Shown here in pieces: positions 7,426 through 14,867 of a DNA stretch of 17,858 nt (position 1 is the first letter of the stretch; each line of letters starts with the position of its first letter). The translations under genes were made by a program, and so were the position numbers. Origin of the DNA: CAZDAW01 sp964503685. GTDB lineage: Bacteria; Chloroflexota; Anaerolineae; Anaerolineales; Anaerolineaceae. Under the pieces are notes generated by a model, which saw nothing but the letters and a program-made list of their open reading frames with translations, did no database searches and had not been told where the DNA came from. The stretch is taken from the NCBI GenBank assembly GCA_964503685.1, contig CAZDAW010000075.1:1-17858 (forward strand). Direction: 5' to 3'.

Positions 7426-8222
7426 ATTGTTTTCTCCTGAGCAGCGAATTTTACCCCGGCAGTGTATCCCATTTCTTGTGAAATCTGGTTGGCTACACGG
7501 GTAACTTCAGATGCATAACGCATAACCTTTTCTTCAGTAAAGCGTTGAGTCGGGCCAGAAATGGTCAACGCAGCAATGATTTCGCCTTTTTGATTGAAAA
7601 CAGGGGCGGCTACTCCCGAGGCTTCAGTAATCCATTCTCCAAAGCTGATCGCATAACCCACCTGCCTGATCCTCTTCAATTCCTCCAGCATGCTTTCATG
7701 ATCAACAATTGTACTGGGGGTTAAGGGTTCCATGGGGACTCTGGCCAAAATCTCATCACGCCGCCAGGGCGGAAGGAAAGCCAGGAATACCTTGCCGGCC
7801 GAACCGGCATAAAGAGGCAAACGCCTTCCAACACGCTGAACAATCCGCACATTCTCGGTGCTTTCCATCCGCTCCACACAGACTCTTTCATCCCCCTCCA
7901 GAACATACAACGAAATTGTTTCGCGCGTGACACGGTGAAGTTCATCCATGGCAGGCAGAGCCCGGTCGCGAACATCCAGCGTCGCCATATAAACGCCCGC
8001 CCATGCCAAAACTCGTCCGCCCAATGCATAAGTCCGACTGACAGGATTTTGCCTCAAGACGCCCATGTCCTTCATAGCCGACAGCAATCTACCCGTCGCG
8101 CTGGAAGACAAATTCACCATACGCGCTGCTTCCCGCACCCCCAGTTCAGGGTGTTCTGCTGTAAAACAATCAAGGAGGGTAAAGGCGCGCTCAAGCGTAT
8201 TAACAGGCATTTTTCGTTCCAT
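7422..8222 (-). CDS. IclR-family transcriptional regulator
   Basis: About 266 residues. An N-terminal winged helix-turn-helix begins NTLERAFTLLDCF and includes GVREAARMVNLSSSATGRLLSAM. The C-terminal effector-binding domain contains the family's GSAGKVFLAFLPP and EWITEASGVAAPVFN...IIAALTISGP. The open frame extends upstream to 8294, but those codons overlap the promoter and operators. The predicted transcription start is near 8259, so ATG 8222 (MERKMPVN) or ATG 8210 (MPVNTL) must be used. Neither has a strong ribosome site; 8222 is given here. It is the first gene of an operon with citrate synthase and divergent from icd. The best guess is an autoregulator of the citrate/isocitrate genes. The effector is unknown. 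Confidence 0.92.
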   Translation of the reverse strand: MERKMPVNTLERAFTLLDCFTAEHPELGVREAARMVNLSSSATGRLLSAMKDMGVLRQNPVSRTYALGGRVLAWAGVYMATLDVRDRALPAMDELHRVTRETISLYVLEGDERVCVERMESTENVRIVQRVGRRLPLYAGSAGKVFLAFLPPWRRDEILARVPMEPLTPSTIVDHESMLEELKRIRQVGYAISFGEWITEASGVAAPVFNQKGEIIAALTISGPTQRFTEEKVMRYASEVTRVANQISQEMGYTAGVKFAAQEKTI

Positions 8223-8223
8223 T

Positions 8224-8287
8224 TGTCCCGTATTTTGGGACGGTGTCCCATATATAATGTGTCCCATTCTAAAGGACAGTGTCCCAT
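8224..8287. promoter_or_regulatory. Two-copy 28-bp operator-like element between iclR and icd
   Basis: TGTCCC occurs four times in one orientation, at 8224, 8244, 8260 and 8280. Between members of each pair is an inverted (G/A)GGAC at 8237 and 8273-8277. This makes two 28-bp units, 8224-8251 and 8260-8287, identical at about 20 positions and 36 bases apart. Unit 1 contains the perfect palindrome TGGGAC-GGT-GTCCCA (8236-8250); unit 2 contains GGACA-G-TGTCC (8274-8284). Unit 2 covers the -10 box and spacer of iclR and sits just upstream of the icd -35 box. Unit 1 lies over the start of the iclR message. IclR-family proteins commonly bind such sites as multimers. Confidence 0.72.
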
Positions 8288-8294
8288 TTGTCAA
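8266..8294 (-). promoter_or_regulatory. Promoter of iclR-citrate synthase
   Basis: On the minus strand, -35 TTGACA (8294-8289), a 17-bp spacer and -10 TAGAAT (8271-8266). The spacer contains one palindrome of the operator array, so binding there would block RNA polymerase. The predicted transcription start is near 8259. Confidence 0.78.
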
Positions 8295-8301
8295 GGTTTT
8301 A

Positions 8302-8329
8302 TTGACCTATTTCGATAATCATTTATAAT
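8302..8329 (+). promoter_or_regulatory. Promoter of icd, placing transcription start on the ATG
   Basis: The -35 box TTGACC (8302-8307), a 16-bp spacer and -10 TATAAT (8324-8329) are followed by six bases (TGCCCC) before ATG at 8336. Transcription starting seven bases after the -10 box would begin at the start codon. No ribosome site is present upstream, which fits a leaderless message. Confidence 0.72.
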
Positions 8330-8335
8330 TGCCCC

Positions 8336-9634
8336 ATGACAAAATTGACCCCTCAATCCATCAAGCAAGGACAGAAAATCGAGTTCAAGGCGGGAAAATT
8401 GGCAGTACCGGCTTTTCCCGTTATCCCTTTCATTGAAGGCGACGGCACCGGCCCGGAAATATGGAATGCTGCCAGGCAGGTGCTGGATGCTGCGGTTGAG
8501 AAAGCCTACAATGGAAAACGCAAAATCTGCTGGCGCGAGGTTCTCGCCGGAGAAAAAGCCTTCAAACGCCTGAATACCTGGCTGCCGGATGAGACATTGA
8601 AAGTGTTGAACGAGTTCAGCGTGGGCATCAAAGGGCCGCTCACCACGCCGGTGGGGGGCGGCATCCGCTCACTCAACGTAGCCCTGCGAAAAGAACTTGA
8701 CCTGTATGTTTGCCAGCGTCCGGTGCGCTGGTTTCAGGGGATACCCTCGCCCGTCAAACACCCTGAACACGTCAACATGGTCGTTTTTCGCGAGAACACC
8801 GAAGATGTTTATTCGGGTATTGAATTCGAAGCCGTTTCTCAGGAAACCGCCCATTTTATGCAAATGTTACAGGATAACTTCCCGCAACTATTCAATAAAA
8901 TCCGTTTCCCCAACACATCAGGAATCAGCCTGAAACCCATCTCAAAAGAAGGCAGCCGGCGATTGGTACGGTCAGCCATCCGTTGGGCGCTTGACAATCA
9001 GCGGCGCAGTGTAACCCTGGTTCATAAAGGGAACATCATGAAGTTTACTGAAGGCGCTTTCCGCAATTGGGGCTACGAACTTGCCGAAGAGGAATTTGGC
9101 GAGAAGGTTTACACAAGCCTGCGATGGGAAAAAACCAGGGCCGAAAAAGGTAAAGAAGCAGCCGATCAGGAGCAAGCCGCCGCGCTGAAGTCGGGTAAAT
9201 TGCTGGTCAAAGATGTGATTGCCGACGCCATGTTTGAAAAAGCCATCACCCGCCCGCAAGAATTCGATGTCCTGGCAACCACCAACCTCAATGGAGATTA
9301 TCTTTCCGATGCCCTGGCTGCTCAGGTAGGCGGCATCGGCATCGCTCCGGGAGCCAACATCAATTACGAAACAGGCAAAGCCGTCTTTGAAGCCACGCAT
9401 GGCACCGGCCCGGATATCGCCGGCCAGAACCTGGCCAATCCTTCGTCCCTGATCCTTTCAGGAGAAATGATGTTGCGTTACCTGGGTTGGAACGAGGCGG
9501 CAGATAAGATCATCAAGGCCATTGAAGAGACCATAGCAGATCAAAAAGTGACCTTTGACCTGCACCGTTTGATGGAAAATGCCACTTTACTTAAAACCGA
9601 TGAGTTTGGTGAAGCGATAAGAACCCGGTTATAA
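8336..9634 (+). CDS. icd: Isocitrate dehydrogenase, probably NAD+-dependent
   Basis: This 432-residue enzyme oxidises isocitrate to 2-oxoglutarate and CO2. It is collinear with the E. coli and Bacillus enzymes: FIEGDGTGPEIW, GPLTTPVGGGIRSLNVALRK (with the substrate-site serine), FRENTEDVYSGIE, LVHKGNIMKFTEG, and NLNGDYLSDALAAQVGGIGI. It has a longer charged loop near 260-285, as in the Bacillus form. The coenzyme pocket differs: where NADP enzymes have HGTAPKYAG, this one has HGTGPDIAG (D360, I361), and A367 replaces the valine. These are the residues seen in NAD-using relatives; F407 replaces the NADP-type tyrosine, and R411 is kept. NAD+ specificity is therefore inferred. The start matches family N-termini, has no ribosome site, and appears leaderless. 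The divergent iclR probably controls it. Confidence 0.96.
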   Translation: MTKLTPQSIKQGQKIEFKAGKLAVPAFPVIPFIEGDGTGPEIWNAARQVLDAAVEKAYNGKRKICWREVLAGEKAFKRLNTWLPDETLKVLNEFSVGIKGPLTTPVGGGIRSLNVALRKELDLYVCQRPVRWFQGIPSPVKHPEHVNMVVFRENTEDVYSGIEFEAVSQETAHFMQMLQDNFPQLFNKIRFPNTSGISLKPISKEGSRRLVRSAIRWALDNQRRSVTLVHKGNIMKFTEGAFRNWGYELAEEEFGEKVYTSLRWEKTRAEKGKEAADQEQAAALKSGKLLVKDVIADAMFEKAITRPQEFDVLATTNLNGDYLSDALAAQVGGIGIAPGANINYETGKAVFEATHGTGPDIAGQNLANPSSLILSGEMMLRYLGWNEAADKIIKAIEETIADQKVTFDLHRLMENATLLKTDEFGEAIRTRL

Positions 9635-9740
9635 AAGAATAGAACACCTCAGGCAACAATAAATCTTACGGTCGCCAGGATTATAGATCTGTTTTCTATT
9701 CATCTCTCAAAGCAAATTGGTTAATTTCAAGGAATGACTC

Positions 9741-12455
9741 ATGCTACCTGATTACTTCAATGTCCAATCAAACCTAAAAGTAGCTGGAAAAACTTACACC
9801 ATCTTCCAGTTGGATAAGTTAGAAGAAGCCGGCCTCACCCAATTATCTCGATTGCCTTTCTCAATTCGAATCTTGCTTGAATCTGTTCTGCGCCAGTGCA
9901 ACGAGAAAGAAGTCACCCGGCAGGATGTGCTTAACCTGGCAGGCTGGCAGCCCAAAGCCACCCAGCGCGCTGCCATGCCGTACCTGCCCGGTCGGGTATT
10001 GCTGCAAGACCTGACCGGTGTGCCGGTGATCAACGATCTGGCGGCCATGCGCGCCGCAATGCAGCGCATTGGCGGCGATCCTTCAAAAATAAACCCGGCC
10101 ATTCCGGTCGATTTGGTTATTGACCACTCCCTTCATGTGGATTATTACGGAACCGCCGATGCCTTCCAACGCAACGCGCAAATCGAATTCCAGCGCAATC
10201 GCGAGCGCTATGAATTCCTGCACTGGGGACAAAAAACTTTCAAGAACTTGCGCGTCGTTCCTCCCGCCACTGGCATTGTTCATCAGGTGAATCTGGAATA
10301 CCTCGCACAGATCGTTCTGACAAAAGAGAGCAACGGCATCACCCTGGCTTTTCCAGACACACTGGTGGGAACCGACTCGCACACGACTATGATCAACGGC
10401 ATCGGAGTGCTTGGTTGGGGTGTGGGCGGCATTGAAGCCATTGCCGCCATGCTCGAACAGCCCATCGATATGCTCATCCCTGATGTGATCGGCTTCAAGT
10501 TAACCGGCCAATTACCCAAAACAGCGACGCCCACTGACCTGACGCTGACCATCGTCCAGATATTGCGCAAAAAAGGCGTCGTCGAAAAATTCATCGAATT
10601 TTACGGCCCGGGGCTGTCGTCGCTTCCCGTCGCCGATCGGGCAATGATCTCCAACATGTCGCCGGAAAATGGCGCAACGCTGACGTATTTCCCGATAGAT
10701 GAACAAACGCTGGATTTTTTACGTCTGACCGGCCGTTCAGATTCACAAGTGGCGCTGGTCGAAGCCTATTGCAAAGCACAACGCTTGTTCCGCTCAGACG
10801 ATTCTCCTGATCCTGAATTCACCGACACACTGGAATTGGACCTCAGCAGCATTGAACCCGGCATTGCCGGCCCGCGCCGTCCGCAGGATCGCTTACCACT
10901 TTACCAGGTAAAAAAATCATTTCACAATGCACTCCCCTTACCCAAGAATGAAGGTGGATTCGCAGTCGATCCTTCAAATATAGACAAGGCTATTTCGTTG
11001 AACATAAACGGCCAACAGGCCGAGTTGAAACATGGCTCGGTCGTGATCGCCGCAATCACTTCCTGCACCAATACTTCTAACCCCTATGTGATGATAGCTG
11101 CCGGCCTGTTGGCAAAAAAAGCCGTCGAAAAGGGGCTGAAAGTGAGTCCGGCCATCAAAACCAGCCTCACGCCTGGCTCCCGTGTGGTCAACGATTACCT
11201 GGAAAGCGCCGGCCTGCTTAAACCGCTGGCCGAGTTGGGCTTCAACGTGGTGGGTTTCGGCTGCGCGACCTGCATTGGCAACACCGGCCCTCTGCGAGAT
11301 GAAGTAGTGAGCGCCATCAACGAGAATGGCCTGATAGCAGCCGCTGTCCTTTCCGGCAACCGCAACTTTGAAGGGCGCGTCAGCCCTTACACTCAGGCCA
11401 ATTATCTGGCGTCTCCGCCGCTTGTGGTTGCCTACGCCCTGGCCGGCGCAGTGACAATCGATTTCGATAATGAGCCTATCGGAATAGGGAAAGACGGCAA
11501 GCCGGTTTATTTACGCGATATCTTCCCCGACGCCAGCGAAATCAACCCGATTATCCAGAATCATGTCTTACCCCAGATGTATAAGGCGCGCTACAAGGAT
11601 GTTCTGACTGGCAACCCGACCTGGAATACGATTAAAAGCGTTGAAGGAGCGCTGTATCAGTGGTCGCCCGAATCAACTTACCTGCAGGAGCCGCCCTTCT
11701 TTGAGGATTTAAAAACTGAATCGACCCCGATCAGGGATATCGAAGGGGCGCGAGCGCTGGCAGTTTTTGGGGATTCAATTACAACCGACCATATTTCACC
11801 GGCAGGTGATATTTCACCGAAGAGCGCGGCCGGAAAATACCTGCTCGATTCAGGTACGCCAATCAGCGATTTCAACTCCTACGGCGCGCGGCGCGGCAAC
11901 GACCGGGTATTGACGAGAGGCGCGTTCGCCAACACCCGTCTGAAAAACCAGATGGTTCCAGGAGTGGAAGGCAGCTACACCCTCCATCTGCCTGACGGCG
12001 AACAGATGAGCATTTACGATGCTGCCATGCGCTACAAAACTGACGGAATACCCTTGATCGTTCTGGCCGGTAAAGAGTACGGAACCGGCTCCAGCCGCGA
12101 TTGGGCTGCCAAGGGCCCGCTTCTATTGGGTGTTAAAGCAATCATTGCCGAATCATTCGAGCGCATCCACCGTTCCAACCTGGTGGGAATGGGCCTCCTG
12201 CCCCTCCAATTCAAACCGGGTGAAAATGCCAAAAGCCTGGGACTGACCGGACAGGAAGTTTATAACATCCGCGGCCTGGCCAACGGCGTGACCCCTGGTT
12301 GCACATTGACTGTGACAGCAATCAAAGAGGACGGCGATCAGGTTATCTTCGAAGTGAAGGCGCGTATCGATACGCCAGTTGAGGTAGATTACTACTATAA
12401 CGGCGGCATCATGCAAACGGTGATCAAAAAGCTGCAAGCGACTCCGACCAAATAA
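9741..12455 (+). CDS. acnA: Aconitate hydratase (aconitase A/IRP type)
   Basis: This 904-residue protein is full length for the AcnA/IRP branch and isomerises citrate and isocitrate through a [4Fe-4S] cluster. The cluster cysteines are C442 in the SCTNTSNP motif and C508/C511 in GFGCATCIGN. Other signatures are TLVGTDSHTTMING near residue 210, the swivel-domain GDSITTDHISPAG near 680, and KEYGTGSSRDWAAKGP near 780. The start is supported by AAGGA eight bases upstream. It follows icd after 106 bases on the same strand. No strong promoter or terminator is visible in that gap, so co-transcription with icd is likely. With citrate synthase across the divergent promoter it completes the citrate-to-2-oxoglutarate half of the TCA cycle. 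Confidence 0.97.
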   Translation: MLPDYFNVQSNLKVAGKTYTIFQLDKLEEAGLTQLSRLPFSIRILLESVLRQCNEKEVTRQDVLNLAGWQPKATQRAAMPYLPGRVLLQDLTGVPVINDLAAMRAAMQRIGGDPSKINPAIPVDLVIDHSLHVDYYGTADAFQRNAQIEFQRNRERYEFLHWGQKTFKNLRVVPPATGIVHQVNLEYLAQIVLTKESNGITLAFPDTLVGTDSHTTMINGIGVLGWGVGGIEAIAAMLEQPIDMLIPDVIGFKLTGQLPKTATPTDLTLTIVQILRKKGVVEKFIEFYGPGLSSLPVADRAMISNMSPENGATLTYFPIDEQTLDFLRLTGRSDSQVALVEAYCKAQRLFRSDDSPDPEFTDTLELDLSSIEPGIAGPRRPQDRLPLYQVKKSFHNALPLPKNEGGFAVDPSNIDKAISLNINGQQAELKHGSVVIAAITSCTNTSNPYVMIAAGLLAKKAVEKGLKVSPAIKTSLTPGSRVVNDYLESAGLLKPLAELGFNVVGFGCATCIGNTGPLRDEVVSAINENGLIAAAVLSGNRNFEGRVSPYTQANYLASPPLVVAYALAGAVTIDFDNEPIGIGKDGKPVYLRDIFPDASEINPIIQNHVLPQMYKARYKDVLTGNPTWNTIKSVEGALYQWSPESTYLQEPPFFEDLKTESTPIRDIEGARALAVFGDSITTDHISPAGDISPKSAAGKYLLDSGTPISDFNSYGARRGNDRVLTRGAFANTRLKNQMVPGVEGSYTLHLPDGEQMSIYDAAMRYKTDGIPLIVLAGKEYGTGSSRDWAAKGPLLLGVKAIIAESFERIHRSNLVGMGLLPLQFKPGENAKSLGLTGQEVYNIRGLANGVTPGCTLTVTAIKEDGDQVIFEVKARIDTPVEVDYYYNGGIMQTVIKKLQATPTK

Positions 12456-12486
12456 AATACATAACCCGCACAATCAAATCAAACAA

Positions 12487-12518
12487 AATACCGAGTCTTA
12501 AGCCTGAGACTCGGTATT
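12487..12518 (+). terminator. Intrinsic terminator of icd-acnA
   Basis: The arms AATACCGAGTCT (12487-12498) and AGACTCGGTATT (12507-12518) form a perfect 12-bp stem with an 8-base loop, followed by TATTTATA. It lies 31 bases after the acnA stop. Confidence 0.88.
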
Positions 12519-12540
12519 TATTTATAGGTCACCGCACTGC

Positions 12541-12569
12541 TTGAAGTTATAAAAAGTAAACCATATACT
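12541..12569 (+). promoter_or_regulatory. Candidate promoter of nfi
   Basis: TTGAAG (12541-12546), a 17-bp spacer and TATACT (12564-12569) lie just after the acnA terminator and about 40 bases before the nfi ATG. The matches to consensus are 4/6 and 5/6. Confidence 0.5.
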
Positions 12570-12609
12570 GGATAAGAATAAACTGTCTAAATAGAAGAGC
12601 CATTCTCCA

Positions 12610-13284
12610 ATGAATATCTGGAACTTATCTCCTGAAGAAGCGATACAAGTCCAACTTCGTTTGCGCGGTCAATTGGTTTTGGAATGGGACGACCGCCCGG
12701 TTGAATCCGTGGCCGGAGTGGATATTCACTATATTGGAGAATACGCGCGTGCGGCAATCGTCGTAATGAAATACCCTGCTCTCTCACCCACTGAAATCGT
12801 CAAAGCAGAGACGCCGGTCACATTTCCTTACATACCCGGTTTACTGGCTTTCCGCGAAGGGCCGCCCTTTCTGGCAGCGTGGGAAAAACTCCACCACAAG
12901 CCCGATCTGGTGATGTTTGACGGGCAAGGAATAGCGCATCCTCGCGGAACAGGCCTTGCCTCACAAATGGGTTTATCGATCGGACGCCCGACCATTGGGG
13001 TTGCAAAGTCGCATTTATACGGCATCTATCGAGAACCCGGCTCCAATCAGGGGGATTATACGTTTTTATACGATGAATCCGATCCAAAGCAGATCATCGG
13101 CGCCGTATTAAGGACGAAAGAAAACGCCAGGCCGTTATTCATCTCGCCAGGGCATCTCATCGATGTACGCCAAGCCATCGAATTCGTCATGGCGTGTGTA
13201 AAAGCTCACCGCCTGCCCGAAACCACCCGGCAGGCGCATCAAACAGCAGGCGGCGAAAACATGTTAATTTCAAAGAAGATGTAG
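12610..13284 (+). CDS. nfi: Endonuclease V (deoxyinosine 3'-endonuclease)
   Basis: This 224-residue protein has the endonuclease V core complete: VAGVDIHY (catalytic D38), FPYIPGLLAFREGP (wedge-type Y74 and catalytic E83), and MFDGQGIAHPRGTGLASQMGL (D104, H110), then IGVAKSHLYG. The enzyme nicks DNA one base past deoxyinosine, starting repair of deaminated adenine; some members cut inosine in RNA. The ribosome site is weak. The gene lies alone between the acnA terminator and a 437-base non-coding stretch, with its own candidate promoter, so it is not functionally tied to its neighbours. The last 20 residues (after TTRQAHQ) are non-conserved tail. Confidence 0.95.
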   Translation: MNIWNLSPEEAIQVQLRLRGQLVLEWDDRPVESVAGVDIHYIGEYARAAIVVMKYPALSPTEIVKAETPVTFPYIPGLLAFREGPPFLAAWEKLHHKPDLVMFDGQGIAHPRGTGLASQMGLSIGRPTIGVAKSHLYGIYREPGSNQGDYTFLYDESDPKQIIGAVLRTKENARPLFISPGHLIDVRQAIEFVMACVKAHRLPETTRQAHQTAGGENMLISKKM

Positions 13285-13650
13285 GGTGATTACTTCACCA
13301 CAGAGGAGCGGAGAGCGCTAATGATTTTATAGTAAAACCGCAGATCTGCGTGATATCATTTATCCCTCCGTATCACCATGGTTTGCCTTTTTTCAATGGG
13401 GAAAAATGGTCCAGAACGTATAATTTCCACCACGGCGATTAACGCATAAAGGCGAGGTAAGATTTAACCATTACTCAATGTAATCGATAGGATAAGGTCG
13501 CCAGTATTGATGACGGCTGACGCGATAGATATGTCGCAAACACTCCCTTTCTGGCCTTCCCAAAACCAGAATTTTTGGGAAAGCGACCTGCGATTTTTCC
13601 TCCGTGTGTTAAATTCATCCAGAAAACTGTTAAATTCACGCAATTCGCTA
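13285..13650. other. Non-coding stretch upstream of lacI with repeat-like fragments
   Basis: I find no credible gene here. It holds a perfect 12-bp palindrome CGCAGATCTGCG (13339-13350) next to ACCACAGAGGAGCGGAGAG (from about 13298), both resembling degenerate dispersed repeats common in environmental bacterial genomes. It also holds a hairpin (TTCCCAAAA, 13557-13565, with TTTTGGGAA, 13573-13581), and an 11-base direct repeat TGTTAAATTCA at 13607 and 13628. No terminator with a clear U-tract follows nfi. Confidence 0.5.
13607..13638. repeat. Direct repeat TGTTAAATTCA, two copies 21 bp apart
   Basis: Identical 11-mers at 13607-13617 and 13628-13638 are spaced by two helical turns and end 12 bases before the -35 box of lacI. 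The placement fits a binding site for an activator dimer, but no regulator can be named. Confidence 0.4.
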
Positions 13651-13679
13651 TTGACAATTGAACTAAAAAGCGCGATATT
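13651..13679 (+). promoter_or_regulatory. Promoter of lacI-type regulator gene
   Basis: A perfect -35 TTGACA (13651-13656), a 17-bp spacer and GATATT (13674-13679, 4/6) precede the operators. The transcription start is predicted near 13686, within the first operator. Confidence 0.6.
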
Positions 13680-13680
13680 A

Positions 13681-13707
13681 GTAACGCGAGTTAGTAACAC
13701 GTGTTAC
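13681..13707. promoter_or_regulatory. LacI-family operators (autoregulatory)
   Basis: GTAACACGTGTTAC (13694-13707) is a perfect 14-bp palindrome with a central CG, the usual form of LacI-family sites. Immediately upstream, GTAACGCGAGTTA (13681-13693) is an imperfect copy. They occupy the start region of the lacI message, between the -10 box and the GGAGG ribosome site, which suggests autorepression. Confidence 0.75.
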
Positions 13708-13721
13708 CTGGAGGAAAATTC

Positions 13722-14756
13722 ATGCGTCCAAAGAGGGTTACCAGCCAGGATGTCGCCAGAAAAGCCGGCGTTTCACGCACGACCGTATCGTTTGTTCTCA
13801 ACCGGTTTACCCGATCAAACATCAGCCCGGAAACTGTCGAACGGGTATGGGAAGCAGCCCGTGAGTTAGGTTACGTCCCCAATGCCGCCGCCCAGGCGCT
13901 GGTCAGCCAGCGCTCCCAAAATGTCGCCCTCATCCTTTCTCGCGATGCCGTCAACATCATCTCCGATATTTTTCTCAATAAAATCATCCAGGGTTTACTG
14001 GTCGATTTCCACCAACACGGCCTGAGTTTGATACTGGACGTGGTCGAAGATTTCAAGCAAAAAGATACTTATCTCAATCTTGTCCTCGGCAAACGCATCG
14101 ATGGCATTATTCTATCTGGCCCACGTTTTGATGATGAGGCATTGCGCATCCTGGCCGAAGATCATTTTCCCACCGTATTAATGGGCAGCCTGCCCGATTC
14201 GGGGATTTGCTCAGTCGATGTGGATAACGTCCTGGCTGCCAGAAAAGCGGTTGATCACCTGCTCAACCTGGGGCACAAACGCATCGCCTGCATCACAAAT
14301 GCGCCGCCCAATTTCACCGCGGCTATCGACCGTTTGCGCGGTTATCGCCTGGCGCTTGAAGAAAAAGGCATTCCCTATACAGAAGAATTGGTGCGCTTTG
14401 GCAACTTTGATCCGGGATCAGGTTATGCGCAAATGGAAAGCATTCTCGAACTCAAAGAACGCCCGACTGCCGTGTTCGTTGCCAGCGATGTCGTTGCATT
14501 CGGCGCCCTCTCTGCGATTCAGCAACACGGCCTTTCCATACCCGGCGATATCGCCATGATCGGCTTCGATGACGTTCCAATGGCAAATTACGTCACGCCG
14601 CCATTGACTACCATCCGTCTCCCATCCCAGGAACTGGCTCGCAGCGCTTCCGATTTATTAATCAAACAAATCAAAGGCGAATTAATCGAACCCTGTCAAA
14701 TATTACTTGATACCGAGATGGTTGTCAGAAAGTCCTGTGGAATGAAAGGAGGTTAA
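13722..14756 (+). CDS. LacI-family transcriptional regulator of the adjacent sugar transporter
   Basis: This 344-residue protein has an N-terminal helix-turn-helix and hinge: TSQDVARKAGVSRTTVSFVLN (about residues 7-27), then LGYVPNAAAQALVSQRS. A periplasmic-binding-protein-like effector domain follows, with IDGIILSG, VDVDNVLAARKAVDHLLNLGHKRIACI, RLRGYRLALEEKGI, AVFVASDVVAFGALSAIQQHGLSIPGDIAMIGFDD and PLTTIRLP. The ATG at 13722 is chosen because GGAGG lies seven bases upstream and MRPKRVT is the normal LacI N-terminus; an upstream GTG (13701) falls inside the operator. The transporter genes follow on the same strand, so it probably controls them and itself in response to the imported sugar. 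The effector is unknown. Confidence 0.94.
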   Translation: MRPKRVTSQDVARKAGVSRTTVSFVLNRFTRSNISPETVERVWEAARELGYVPNAAAQALVSQRSQNVALILSRDAVNIISDIFLNKIIQGLLVDFHQHGLSLILDVVEDFKQKDTYLNLVLGKRIDGIILSGPRFDDEALRILAEDHFPTVLMGSLPDSGICSVDVDNVLAARKAVDHLLNLGHKRIACITNAPPNFTAAIDRLRGYRLALEEKGIPYTEELVRFGNFDPGSGYAQMESILELKERPTAVFVASDVVAFGALSAIQQHGLSIPGDIAMIGFDDVPMANYVTPPLTTIRLPSQELARSASDLLIKQIKGELIEPCQILLDTEMVVRKSCGMKGG

Positions 14757-14806
14757 TCGGGAAAGACAGCAACCTGTCATTACCAATCGTGCGCATAAAC
14801 CCCACC

Positions 14807-14819
14807 CGGTATGATACCG
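14807..14819. promoter_or_regulatory. Palindrome upstream of solute-binding lipoprotein gene
   Basis: CGGTAT-G-ATACCG is a perfect 13-bp palindrome about 40 bases before the lipoprotein ribosome site. It could be a second regulatory site or an mRNA hairpin. It does not match the GTAACACGTGTTAC operator. I see no clear promoter in this 111-base gap, so the lipoprotein gene may be read from the lacI promoter. Confidence 0.35.
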
Positions 14820-14867
14820 AACCAAAAAGGGGCAACATGATATAAACCTATGTCTCAGGAGGAAGAA

